The notes beneath the pieces are model-generated. The model had not been told where the DNA came from, searched no databases, and saw only the letters and a list, made by a program, of their open reading frames with translations. The translations under genes and the position numbers were made by a program. A stretch of DNA of 64,000 nt from Oceanospirillum sediminis (lineage in GTDB: Bacteria; Pseudomonadota; Gammaproteobacteria; Pseudomonadales; Halomonadaceae): contig NZ_JACJFM010000007.1 of assembly GCF_014164585.1 (NCBI RefSeq), positions 117,890 through 181,889 on the forward strand, given 5' to 3'. Positions 9,008 through 18,147 of the stretch are shown here, one piece after another. Each line of letters opens with the position of its first letter. The stretch's first letter is position 1.

Positions 9008-9769
9008 ATGAAGATCATTAACGTTAACTTAAATGGCATTCGCCGGGCCGTAGAACGCGGCTTTCTGGAATGGCTGCAACAACAGGACGCTGATGTAATC
9101 TGCGTTCAGAATCTGCAGGCCAGATCCTACGAACTGGATGACAGCATTCTTTATCCTCAAGGATATGAGGGTTACTTTTTTGACGCTGACAAAGAAAACT
9201 TCAGCGGAACGGGTGTGTATTGCCGTAAGCTACCCAAGGCCATTATGACTGGTCTGGGTTTCGAGCAGGCTGATTTTGAAGGCCGCTATATTCAGGCTGA
9301 TTTCGACAAGGTCAGCATCGGCTCCTTCCTGATGCCGGATAACAGCTCGCCTCAGGAAAAATATGCCTTTATGGAGCAGTTTAATGAGTATCTGAAAAAA
9401 CTGCGCCGTAAACGTCGTGAATACATTATCTGCGGTAGCTGGTATACCGCACATAAAACCATTGATCTGGCTGACTGGGCTAACAACCAGGACACTCCGG
9501 GATTCCGTCCGGTAGAACGCGCCTGGCTGGATCAGGTCTTTGGTCCTATGGGTTTTCTGGATGCATTTCGCGAAGTAAACCGCGATGAAAACCAGTTCTC
9601 CTGGTATCCGGATCTGGATCAGCCAAAAAACCGTCAGGATGGCTGGCGTATCGACTATCAGGTCACCGGTCCTAATATGCGTCGTAATATTGTCAACGCC
9701 TGGTTTGATACTCACGCCAGTTTCTCAGAACATGTACCTCTGGTCATCGAATACGACCTGGAGCTGTAA
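9008..9769 (+). CDS. crc: Catabolite repression control protein Crc
   Basis: A 253-residue protein with the exonuclease III/EEP fold. The catalytic Glu of the ExoIII family is replaced (VICVQNLQ where nucleases have a Q-E-T type motif), and the GDxN motif is replaced by CGSWYTAH. This matches Crc, which has no nuclease activity and helps Hfq repress target mRNAs during carbon catabolite repression. Neighbours pyrE and rph are also the neighbours of crc in Pseudomonas. AGGA precedes the ATG. An active nuclease is unlikely given the missing residues. Confidence 0.88.
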   Translation: MKIINVNLNGIRRAVERGFLEWLQQQDADVICVQNLQARSYELDDSILYPQGYEGYFFDADKENFSGTGVYCRKLPKAIMTGLGFEQADFEGRYIQADFDKVSIGSFLMPDNSSPQEKYAFMEQFNEYLKKLRRKRREYIICGSWYTAHKTIDLADWANNQDTPGFRPVERAWLDQVFGPMGFLDAFREVNRDENQFSWYPDLDQPKNRQDGWRIDYQVTGPNMRRNIVNAWFDTHASFSEHVPLVIEYDLEL

Positions 9770-9812
9770 CTCCCCTGGTTCTGGTTTACGATGACTGAAA
9801 CATCCGTAAACG

Positions 9813-9837
9813 AAAAAGCCCGCTAAGCGGGCTTTTT
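9813..9837. terminator. Bidirectional terminator between crc and rph
   Basis: A perfect 11-bp stem AAAAAGCCCGC / GCGGGCTTTTT with a 3-base loop TAA. It serves crc on the plus strand and rph on the minus strand. Confidence 0.92.
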
Positions 9838-9880
9838 CTATTGTCTGCCAGTATCCGTCACAGATAACGGCAGCCAAACA

Positions 9881-10612
9881 CTATTCAGCCAGAGCCTGCT
9901 GCTGAATATCAAATAGCTCCTGACAGCCTTTCTTCGCCAGCTCCAGCATCGCCAGCAGCTCATCCTGAGAATAAGGTGCCCCCTCTGCTGTACCCTGCAC
10001 CTCAATAAAGCCACCCTGATCGGTCATCACTACATTCATATCTGTCTCTGCGCTGGAATCTTCCGGATAATCCAGATCCAGTACCGGCAGACCTTCATAA
10101 ATACCCACAGAGACTGAAGCGATCATCTGTTTCAACGGATCGCCTTTGATCTTTCTCTCACGTTGCAGCCAGCGAATGGCATCCACCAAAGCCACACAAG
10201 CCCCTGTAATCGACGCTGTGCGAGTACCGCCATCGGCCTGGATCACATCACAGTCGATCTGGATGGTATGTTCGCCAAGAGCTTCAAGATCTACCGCAGC
10301 ACGCAGAGAACGACCAATCAGACGCTGAATCTCCTGAGTACGGCCTGATTGCTTACCGCGCGCCGCTTCGCGATTCATACGGGAACCGGTTGAACGCGGC
10401 AACATGCCATATTCAGCGGTTACCCAACCCTGGTTTTTGCCCCGCAGAAAACGAGGTACCGACTCATCCACCGATGCTGTGCAGATCACTTTGGTATTAC
10501 CAAACTCGACCAGTACAGAACCTTCAGCATGACAAGTATAGTTGCGGGTAATTTTCACATCACGCATCTGGTTCGCTGCGCGCTCACTCGGACGGGTCAC
10601 AGAATCAGTCAT
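9881..10612 (-). CDS. rph: Ribonuclease PH
   Basis: A 243-residue phosphorolytic 3' exoribonuclease that trims tRNA precursors. It begins [20 protein letters not shown] and shows [30 protein letters not shown] and the phosphate-binding [20 protein letters not shown] place the start at 10612 because AAAGGTG precedes it and the family starts there. An upstream in-frame start would add 11 unlikely residues. It is divergent from yicC, the usual neighbour. Confidence 0.95.
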   Translation of the reverse strand: MTDSVTRPSERAANQMRDVKITRNYTCHAEGSVLVEFGNTKVICTASVDESVPRFLRGKNQGWVTAEYGMLPRSTGSRMNREAARGKQSGRTQEIQRLIGRSLRAAVDLEALGEHTIQIDCDVIQADGGTRTASITGACVALVDAIRWLQRERKIKGDPLKQMIASVSVGIYEGLPVLDLDYPEDSSAETDMNVVMTDQGGFIEVQGTAEGAPYSQDELLAMLELAKKGCQELFDIQQQALAE

Positions 10613-10882
10613 AACACACCTTTTTAACAGACAGGAACAGGCCACTATCCGGACCTGAAAAATAAGAAACGATCAGATTGCTCCGAGCAACCCGGTATCC
10701 GGAAATCATGCCCGAAAACCACTGGCAGCTGCAGAACAGAATAACAAGACAAAAAAGAATGCTTACAATTATACACGCCCAGTCATCACAGGCAGACTTT
10801 AAAACCCGATTTCGCTACACTACTGCGCAAATCGAATACCTCACCGGCTGTCTCAGCCCCAGCCTCTGTCCAGGAGTCCACC

Positions 10883-11746
10883 ATGACACACAGCATGACC
10901 GCATTTACCCGGCAAGAAGCCCAGTACCCATGGGGCAGCCTGAGCTGGGAGATCCGCTCGGTAAATCAGCGTTTTCTGGAACCGCATTTTCGCCTGCCAG
11001 AAACCCTGCGGGATCTGGAACCAGCGATCCGCGAGATGCAACGCAAAAACCTGAACAGGGGCAAAGTCGAATCTGTGTTGCGCTTTCAGCCCGCTCAGGT
11101 CAGTGAGCAGTTCTCGATTGATGAGAAGCTGATAAAACAACTGGCGGGTGCAGCAGAGGCCATAAGCAGCCATCTGCAGAACCCGGCGCAGATCAATCCA
11201 TTGCAACTGATGCAATGGCCAGGTGTACTTCAGAATGAAGAAGTGGACCCGGACGAGATTAAAAAAGCGGCTCTGGATCTGTATAAGCAGGGCCTGAAAG
11301 ACCTGATCAGCTCCCGTGCCCGTGAAGGTGAAGAACTGGCTAACCTGATCGTACAACGCCTGGATGGTATTGATGCCATTGTTAAGCAGGTTCGTGACGT
11401 ACTGCCTGGCATCCTGGAGCGCCAGCGCCAGCAGATTGAAGAGAAGCTGGAAAGCATTAAAGAGGAACTGGACCCGGCGCGGGTCGAGCAGGAGATCGTG
11501 ATTCTGGCAAATAAAACTGACGTTGCCGAAGAATTGGATCGCTTAGACACTCATGTGACGGAAGTCCGCCGTATCCTGAAGAAAAAGGACCCGATTGGCC
11601 GCCGTCTGGACTTCCTGATGCAGGAACTGAACCGCGAGGCTAACACTCTGGCGTCTAAATCTATCGTGACAGAAACCACACAATGCGCGGTGGAACTGAA
11701 GGTCCTGATCGAACAGATGCGTGAGCAGATTCAGAACATCGAATAA
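10883..11746 (+). CDS. yicC: YicC-family endoribonuclease
   Basis: A 287-residue protein beginning MTHSMTAFTRQEAQYPWGSL and containing EIRSVNQRFLE near residue 28 and the C-terminal KKKDPIGRRLDFLMQELNREANTL, the signature of the family. YicC proteins are RNA endonucleases. CAGGAG precedes the ATG. In most relatives gmk follows directly, but here the accessory island begins 69 bp downstream. A modest hairpin (GGCTGATA / TATCAGCC, 11771-11797) may end the transcript. Confidence 0.93.
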   Translation: MTHSMTAFTRQEAQYPWGSLSWEIRSVNQRFLEPHFRLPETLRDLEPAIREMQRKNLNRGKVESVLRFQPAQVSEQFSIDEKLIKQLAGAAEAISSHLQNPAQINPLQLMQWPGVLQNEEVDPDEIKKAALDLYKQGLKDLISSRAREGEELANLIVQRLDGIDAIVKQVRDVLPGILERQRQQIEEKLESIKEELDPARVEQEIVILANKTDVAEELDRLDTHVTEVRRILKKKDPIGRRLDFLMQELNREANTLASKSIVTETTQCAVELKVLIEQMREQIQNIE

Positions 11747-11815
11747 TCCAGAACGATTCATCGGTTCACCGGCTGATAGCGGATTCGGTTATCAGCCAGC
11801 CTCTGGCTCTTTCAG

Positions 11816-12595
11816 CTATCCCTGATAGCCAATAGCCTGAAGTTGCTTCTCCGCAGCAGGACCCAGATAGTCACGGATGCTGGTGAAAAAAGCGGGCCAT
11901 TGCTGTTGATTATTTTTACATAGATAAGCCTGCGCTAATTGATCCATCGCCTGTGGCACGGCGATACCTATCTTTACCTGCTCTTGTAACTGATAATTCA
12001 GACGATCCAGCACTGTTTTACGAAAGCGCTTTAATCGATCGGCATTCAGCCGTAACTCATCGATCGTCTGCTGAGCCTGAACCGGGCTAATCCCCGCTTT
12101 ATTACAGTTATTCGTATTAACTGAAAGCATACCTGTTGCTCTGTCACACTTAAAAACCCCAGGAAACGCAGGCACACCTGTCAGTGGGTTCAGGATAACG
12201 CTCGTCAGATTCTGATTAGCTTTTGGCACATCACAGGAATGATCCGGGCTGGTAAAACGTGTATTGGCATCCCTAACATCATTTTTGCTACCACCATGAC
12301 AACAGCCCAGAAGGTTATGCCAGTCCAGATGCCAGTTATGGCTTCCCGCAACAGTGGCGGATTTAGGATGAAAATGCTCAACCCGAAAGTCTGCTACGCC
12401 GTTTTCATCTTCATCCGCATCAAGAAGGTCAATTTCGCAATACGCGCATAAGCCGTTCTGATCAGCTTTTAACTGCTGCTGTACCTGCGTTTTCCGTCCT
12501 GTTTTTTTGCTGAATGCCTCCCAGGTATTACCAGGAGTAGACGTGCGATAGCTTTTCAACAGGGAAGGTTCCTGTCCCTTTAGAACCTTTTTCAT
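11816..12595 (-). CDS. ptuB: PtuB-like HNH endonuclease (Septu)
   Basis: A 259-residue HNH nuclease of the kind found with Septu and retron-Ec78 effectors. Visible are the zinc knuckle Cys50-x2-Cys53 (CAYCEIDL), VEHFHPKS with His74 and His76, and the helix DWHNLLGCCHGG with His93, Asn94 and a second Cys/His group. The ATG overlaps the ATPase gene by four bases (ATGA), so the two proteins are made together. In Septu, PtuA assembles with PtuB and the complex degrades nucleic acid on phage infection. No reverse transcriptase or retron RNA lies nearby, so this is a Septu-type pair rather than a retron. Confidence 0.82.
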   Translation of the reverse strand: MKKVLKGQEPSLLKSYRTSTPGNTWEAFSKKTGRKTQVQQQLKADQNGLCAYCEIDLLDADEDENGVADFRVEHFHPKSATVAGSHNWHLDWHNLLGCCHGGSKNDVRDANTRFTSPDHSCDVPKANQNLTSVILNPLTGVPAFPGVFKCDRATGMLSVNTNNCNKAGISPVQAQQTIDELRLNADRLKRFRKTVLDRLNYQLQEQVKIGIAVPQAMDQLAQAYLCKNNQQQWPAFFTSIRDYLGPAAEKQLQAIGYQG

Positions 12596-13893
12596 GATTG
12601 GTTACGCTCCCACTCTTTCATCCGAATATCCATATTCAGACGAGCCAGTTCTGGTTCAAACTCCCCTCCCCAGCGTTGTAGCTCCTCCCTTAATCTCAGC
12701 GCTTCATCACCATCCCATTGATCTTCGGACACAAGTGTCTGATACCGATGTAGCTTCTGTACAATCTCTAACGCCTCCACGCGAGGACTCTTAAGGCCCA
12801 GCACGTCCAGTAACATCTGCTGAGCTTCTGCCCCTTCAGAAAAAGATACCGGGATCAGCTCTGGCCGCTCATCCTGCCAGTCAATCACACGTAAGCATTC
12901 CGGTTTAACGGAAGAGATCACCTGAGGACTATGGGTCGAAACAATAAACTGAACATTCGGGAAAGTGCGCATCAGATCCAGCAGAATGGTTTGCTGCCAG
13001 CCCGGATGCAAATGAAGATCCACTTCATCAATCAGAACCACACCTTCGGTCTGCAAAGGATCTGACATATCCGGGTTAGCTTCCGCCATTCTGGCCGCAA
13101 TATCCATCACCATAGCCAGCGTTGTACGATAACCATCACTCAGTTGCTCCATTCTGAGTGTCTTTTTCACTCCGTCATGCAGCCAGTCCACCTCTATTCC
13201 TGCCGGTTGAGCGGCTACCGGATGACTGAACTCCGGCAACATCGTATTAATCGCTTTGCGAATGGCTTTAAGCTCAGGTATTTCTACATCAAAAGAGCGC
13301 TTCTCTTTCTGTAAGCGGCTCTCTTTCGATTCCAGATAATAAAAGTACTCAACAAAGCTTTTAAAGTTGGTCCGGCTTTCAAGAGAGCCATTAAACGCAT
13401 CAAACCGGCTGAACGCCTTCTGAAAACTCCGTTTGCGCTGAGGAATCGAAAATACGCCTCGTCCAGTACCGTAATAGATAAAAATAGGGAGTTCAAAAGC
13501 CTGTTGCTCATTCAGACCATCAATGAACTGATCAACATATTGATTCAATGCTTTAATGCCAATTCCATCAGGAATCAGCATTTTGGTTTTTTCGGATTGA
13601 TCCCGCTTTTCAGTGCGATCCCAGCTTACACCATGGGCTGACTCGCAATGAATACGCATAAATGGCGGCTTCCGACCATCCGGGAAGACCTGAAAGTCAG
13701 CCGCTTTAGGGCTTAAACCAGACACGTCAGGTAAACGCGTCAGAAAAGCCCCTAACGCAACAGCAACACCATCAAGGATGCTCGTTTTACCCGCGCCATT
13801 GCGTGCCACTAATACCGATAGCTGAGGATGAAATTGAAGTGTAAAGTCGCTAAAACGGCGAAAGTGTTGCAAGCGTAGAGTGTTGATTTTCAT
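12592..13893 (-). CDS. ptuA: PtuA-like AAA ATPase (Septu)
   Basis: A 433-residue ABC/SMC-like ATPase (RecF/OLD superfamily). Walker A is ARNGAGKTS at residues 30-38. The signature MEQLSDGYRTTLAM is near residue 250, Walker B GVVLIDEVDLHLHPGW near residue 287, and the switch histidine lies in IVSTHSPQVI near residue 318. It contains no nuclease motif of its own. It is coupled to ptuB by a four-base overlap and follows hsdR after 15 bp, so Septu appears built into the restriction operon. Retron-Ec78 PtuA is the other close relative. Confidence 0.82.
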   Translation of the reverse strand: MKINTLRLQHFRRFSDFTLQFHPQLSVLVARNGAGKTSILDGVAVALGAFLTRLPDVSGLSPKAADFQVFPDGRKPPFMRIHCESAHGVSWDRTEKRDQSEKTKMLIPDGIGIKALNQYVDQFIDGLNEQQAFELPIFIYYGTGRGVFSIPQRKRSFQKAFSRFDAFNGSLESRTNFKSFVEYFYYLESKESRLQKEKRSFDVEIPELKAIRKAINTMLPEFSHPVAAQPAGIEVDWLHDGVKKTLRMEQLSDGYRTTLAMVMDIAARMAEANPDMSDPLQTEGVVLIDEVDLHLHPGWQQTILLDLMRTFPNVQFIVSTHSPQVISSVKPECLRVIDWQDERPELIPVSFSEGAEAQQMLLDVLGLKSPRVEALEIVQKLHRYQTLVSEDQWDGDEALRLREELQRWGGEFEPELARLNMDIRMKEWERNQS

Positions 13894-13908
13894 ACCAGTC
13901 AGTCTTTC

Positions 13909-16900
13909 TTAATAGTGTTTTTCAATATAGGCGTATGCTTTATCAAATAACTCTTTATCTTTTCCTAGCCCAAACTTTGCCAGAGTGACCATCAAAGCTC
14001 GCTGAACTAAACGAGGACCGCTTTCAGAAGCTTGCCAACCATCAAACCGGGTTGCTATCACAATAGCATCAATAGCTTCTACAACATCACCAATCACTTT
14101 TGGGGTTGAATCAGGTCGTGTTTCCAGGAAGAGCTTTGTTAGGGCCTGCTTATTATCTTCTTCCGTTACCGCTTTTTCACCCGTATCACGCTCTGCCTGA
14201 ACAGCATCTCGTGCGGTATCTAACAAGCCTTTTAACCAATCCAAAGCCTTAATAACACCGGCCTCATAATCTCTGCGCAGTTTTTCCAGACGCTCGCCCA
14301 ATTCAACAAACTTAGGCTCGTCATGACCGCGCAAACGCCCCATCAGATCAATCTCCAGGCGTTTTGCTCTTTGTTCCTGCTCCTGAGGTGTCAGAGTGAA
14401 CAGGGCATGCTCATCCATCACCAACTCATCAATATCTCTACGGATACGTTTAATGTCCGTATGTTCATGAATCATTTTGACGGTTTCGGGCCCTAATGCA
14501 GCCCATACCAATGCCCCGGTTTGCCCAACAGGCCGAACCGATTCATACACCTGTGCCAGCCATTGATAATCCTGGCGATAAGGCGTTAAAAAAGGATCAG
14601 GGCTAATAGCCGACCAGAGTTTTGCCAAAACACCAAAACAAGCGGCAAACTCGTCGCGTCTTTCATTTGTCGACAAGCAGTCCTGTGCCGCCATAATGCC
14701 TTCAAAACCCTCAACAGAGCGATCAACATCAGGGAAAAAGGTCAAACATTTATCTAGCTGTGCCGGTAACAGTTCTTTAAAAGCTTCAATGCCTTCAACA
14801 ACACCATCAATCTCTTCCGGGTTATAAGCCAGGGCAGTACGTAGATTCTCGAATACCCCCAAATAATCGATAATCAGCCCCATGCCTTTATGTACTTCAT
14901 TCGTTTCATACAGGCGGTTGGTCCTACACATCGCTTGCAACAGCGTATGATCCCGCAAAGGCTTGTCCAGGTACATGCAGTAGCAGATTGGCGCATCAAA
15001 ACCCGTTAACAGTTTGGAGGTCACGATAATCAGCTGTAGCGGCTGTTTCGGATCTTTATAGCGTTCGATCAGATCTTTCTGTAACTGGTCATCAGCGTCA
15101 AGGGTTTGCCAGCGTTCAAAATCTTCCGGTTTAATCGCCAGCTCCAGCTCATCATGCCACTTGAGCCAATCTTTGTTTTTCTTACCTTCTTTATCAACCC
15201 TGGGAGCCGGATCAACGTTCATTACCACCTCAACGGCATCAAACCCCAATCGCTTACCCAATAGGTGATACATGGTGACGCAGGCTTCACGGTCATAGAC
15301 CACCACCATGCCTTTCATCTTTTTCGGCAGTACGTGTTGCTTGAAGTGCTTCGCAATATCCTTACTGACCGCCTTCATGCGCTTAGGGGCTTTCAGCATA
15401 ACGGCCAGTTTGCCAGCCCGTTTTGACAGAGTCGCTTTTTCGTCTTCAGATAAGTTATTTTCCTGAGCTATACGCTCAAACTCTTCATTAATGGCATCCT
15501 GATCCACTCTGAGTTCCGCGAGACGCGGCTCAAACTTCACCGGGTTTGTTGCGCCATCACGAATCGACTGTTTATAGCTGTAGCGATTCATATAACGACC
15601 GGGGTCTTCATCGGCACCAAATAACTTAAAGGTGTTACGATCAATGCCTGAAATCGGCGTACCGGTTAAACCATAAAAATGGGCATTCGGCAGCGCCCAA
15701 CGCATTTTTTCACCCAGACCACCTTCTTGAGTTCGGTGTGCTTCATCCACCAGTACAACGATATTTTCTCGGGAGTTCAGGCCATCGGCCTGGCTTTCGT
15801 CCACCTCAATATCCTGAAACTTAAAGATGGTTGTGATCAGAATGCCTCGCTTATCCTGCTCGATATACTCGCCCAGTTTTTTACAGCTTTTCACCTGAAC
15901 AAGATTTTTAACATCGGCACCACCAAAGGTTTCATTGATCTGACTATCCAGGTCCCGACGATCAACCACAATCAGAACAGTAGGATTATTTAATGCATTA
16001 TCAGAGCGCAGCATTTTAGCGGCATACAGCATCAACAAGGATTTACCAGAACCCTGAAAGTGCCAGATCAGGCCTTTTTTCGGATAGCCTTGTTTAACAC
16101 GCTCAACAACTTGCTTCGCGGCTTCAAACTGAGGATAGCGAGGTAAAATCTTAATACGCTTAGGCGGAGTATCCTTCCCGGTTTTAAGCGAAGAGAAGAG
16201 CGCAAAAGATTCCAGTAACTGCAATAGCGTCTGAGGATTTAATAAGCCCTCCGCACTATCCAGCACAGCATTCAAACCGGGCAATATATCCCCTCTCTGC
16301 TCGGTACGGTGCCACGGTCCCCAATCTTTTACTCGGGCATGAATGGCACCATAAGCAAAGGTTTTACCTTCACTGGCAAAACACAGCAGATTCGGTACAA
16401 AAAACGTCTGCACATTCTGCCAATAGTGCTTAGTGCCACCCATAAAGTCCGCAGCACCATCCTGCCAAGTCACGCTCGGCCGCGTCGCCGTTTTGACCTC
16501 ACCCACCACCAGAGGCATACCGTTGATATAAAGCACAATATCAAAATAGGCTTCCGTTGCCGCCTGGTAATGCACCTGGCGCGATATCACAAAGTGATTG
16601 TTTTCAATATTATCGAAGTCGATCAGATTGATCGTGATATGGTCGCCATTTTCACCAAATGGCAACGTCTTTTCAGCCATTAACCATTCATGAAAATTTT
16701 CATTGGCCTTAACCAACCCTGTATGTTTTGCTTCCAGCACCAAACCACGCAGCTTATGGATCACCTCATCGGCATAATCCGGTTGCTTCTTAAGATCAGG
16801 GTTTAACGAACAAAGTGCCTCTTTAAGCCACTCATCAACGAAAATATCCTGCGACTTTTTAGGCAGGCTATCACCGTGACAGTAAGTCCACTTTACCCCG

Positions 16901-16959
16901 CCTAAGCTCTTTAAACGGTCAATAATTCCATCTTCAGTAACGGTTTTTTCGTTGAACAT
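13909..16959 (-). CDS. hsdR: Type I restriction enzyme HsdR subunit
   Basis: A 1016-residue restriction and translocation subunit. The N-terminal nuclease domain shows DIVLYINGMPLVVGEVKTA near residue 140 (the D-ExK catalytic core). The SF2 helicase motor has Walker A HFQGSGKS near residue 300, DEAH in VVLVDEAHRTQ near 405, GLTGTPI near 430 and a motif VI region QAMCRTNR. The C-terminus is the usual helical region for binding the methylase. It cuts unmodified DNA after ATP-driven translocation. The gene starts 3 bp after hsdS and appears intact. Confidence 0.94.
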   Translation of the reverse strand: MFNEKTVTEDGIIDRLKSLGGVKWTYCHGDSLPKKSQDIFVDEWLKEALCSLNPDLKKQPDYADEVIHKLRGLVLEAKHTGLVKANENFHEWLMAEKTLPFGENGDHITINLIDFDNIENNHFVISRQVHYQAATEAYFDIVLYINGMPLVVGEVKTATRPSVTWQDGAADFMGGTKHYWQNVQTFFVPNLLCFASEGKTFAYGAIHARVKDWGPWHRTEQRGDILPGLNAVLDSAEGLLNPQTLLQLLESFALFSSLKTGKDTPPKRIKILPRYPQFEAAKQVVERVKQGYPKKGLIWHFQGSGKSLLMLYAAKMLRSDNALNNPTVLIVVDRRDLDSQINETFGGADVKNLVQVKSCKKLGEYIEQDKRGILITTIFKFQDIEVDESQADGLNSRENIVVLVDEAHRTQEGGLGEKMRWALPNAHFYGLTGTPISGIDRNTFKLFGADEDPGRYMNRYSYKQSIRDGATNPVKFEPRLAELRVDQDAINEEFERIAQENNLSEDEKATLSKRAGKLAVMLKAPKRMKAVSKDIAKHFKQHVLPKKMKGMVVVYDREACVTMYHLLGKRLGFDAVEVVMNVDPAPRVDKEGKKNKDWLKWHDELELAIKPEDFERWQTLDADDQLQKDLIERYKDPKQPLQLIIVTSKLLTGFDAPICYCMYLDKPLRDHTLLQAMCRTNRLYETNEVHKGMGLIIDYLGVFENLRTALAYNPEEIDGVVEGIEAFKELLPAQLDKCLTFFPDVDRSVEGFEGIMAAQDCLSTNERRDEFAACFGVLAKLWSAISPDPFLTPYRQDYQWLAQVYESVRPVGQTGALVWAALGPETVKMIHEHTDIKRIRRDIDELVMDEHALFTLTPQEQEQRAKRLEIDLMGRLRGHDEPKFVELGERLEKLRRDYEAGVIKALDWLKGLLDTARDAVQAERDTGEKAVTEEDNKQALTKLFLETRPDSTPKVIGDVVEAIDAIVIATRFDGWQASESGPRLVQRALMVTLAKFGLGKDKELFDKAYAYIEKHY

Positions 16960-16962
16960 AAT

Positions 16963-18147
16963 CTATTCCATTAATTGATTAGCTAGATTTTGACGAATTT
17001 CGTTAAGATCTTTCTCTCTTGTAGAAATACCTTCAAGAAGCTGTCGAAAGTTCTCAAGACTATTAACTAACCTTATTTGTATTTCTTTTGGAGGTTTTGG
17101 TACCCATAAAGATGAGAAAGCATCTGAACTCAACCTCTTGGTACCATGTGTTGAAGTACTCACCAATGATAGAAAGTTTGAAGAATTAGCAATCATCCAG
17201 TGTAAAATAAAAAGAGGGTCAAACTCATCATTAACTTGAATAGCTTTCATATCTTGATTAAAAGAAGACTCTTGATTTGTAATACCCACTGGAAATGTAT
17301 GAGCCAAGATCATGCCTCTAACCACAAATAAAATTGTTTGCTCAGGTATAATTTTAGAACCGGATAAAGCCCCCTCCTTAGTAACACGGTCGATGGAATT
17401 CTCTAAATTAAAGGTTTTCATATCTTTTGGACTGAACCAAGGGAAGTTCCCCTTCCAGTAGCTTTCATTAGATTTTTTTGGTGTACCACCACTTAGAAAC
17501 TTACCGATTAAATCAAATCTTTCTTCTTCCCATGATTCAGGTATTAGCCCACAATTTGCCTGCTTTTTTTTCTCGTTAGACCACGAACCAACTAATAACT
17601 CTTTTTTTAATACAAAAGATAGCTTTTCGCCAGCTAAGCATACATCACGTGCATGACTGCTTGCTCTTTCAGTCATTAATAATACTGATTTTTTCCTATG
17701 AATAAATTCCTTTTCATGTAATGTAATTTCAATATTGGAAAGTGACTTAAACTTAGTTCGTGGAGATAATGATCCTGATGATGATTTAATTGCCGCATCC
17801 CAAAAAATATTGGATTGCACAATATATGGAATGAGGCTTGGATCATATGAAAACCTTATTGGCTCCATAACAATAATATCGCCAGAGCATATCCCATCAA
17901 ACTCGGCTACGGCTGCTTTTTTCAGATAGGGGCGACGTTTACCAAATAAGATTTGTCCTTTTTTAAAGACACGGGTAAAACTGGGTTTATCTTCTGCAAT
18001 TAAACCCCAGCGTTTAATTTTCAGTGAGCCCGAGTCTAAATGCTCAAGACCGATATAACGCTCATAGCCATCGGCAATGGGGTCTTTTGTCGTTAGTTTA
18101 ACTTCGCGGCAGATATCACCAAATTTTACAGTTTGCTTGTCAGTCAT
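16963..18147 (-). CDS. hsdS: Type I restriction enzyme HsdS specificity subunit
   Basis: A 394-residue specificity subunit with two target-recognition domains. The first spans roughly residues 1-170, with a helical spacer around 150-185. The second spans about 205-390 and contains the family phrase FLSGGTPKKSNESYW. Each half reads one part of a bipartite DNA site. The coding sequence is visibly AT-richer than the flanking hsd genes, usual for specificity genes that exchange by transfer. The start overlaps the hsdM stop by one base (TAATG). Confidence 0.9.
   Translation of the reverse strand: MTDKQTVKFGDICREVKLTTKDPIADGYERYIGLEHLDSGSLKIKRWGLIAEDKPSFTRVFKKGQILFGKRRPYLKKAAVAEFDGICSGDIIVMEPIRFSYDPSLIPYIVQSNIFWDAAIKSSSGSLSPRTKFKSLSNIEITLHEKEFIHRKKSVLLMTERASSHARDVCLAGEKLSFVLKKELLVGSWSNEKKKQANCGLIPESWEEERFDLIGKFLSGGTPKKSNESYWKGNFPWFSPKDMKTFNLENSIDRVTKEGALSGSKIIPEQTILFVVRGMILAHTFPVGITNQESSFNQDMKAIQVNDEFDPLFILHWMIANSSNFLSLVSTSTHGTKRLSSDAFSSLWVPKPPKEIQIRLVNSLENFRQLLEGISTREKDLNEIRQNLANQLME

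Noticed and set aside
9008..9769. Exonuclease III activity for the crc product
   Set aside because: The catalytic Glu and the GDxN motif are replaced, as in Crc.
11816..13893. Retron of the Ec78 type
   Set aside because: The ATPase and HNH pair fits, but no reverse transcriptase or retron RNA gene lies next to them.
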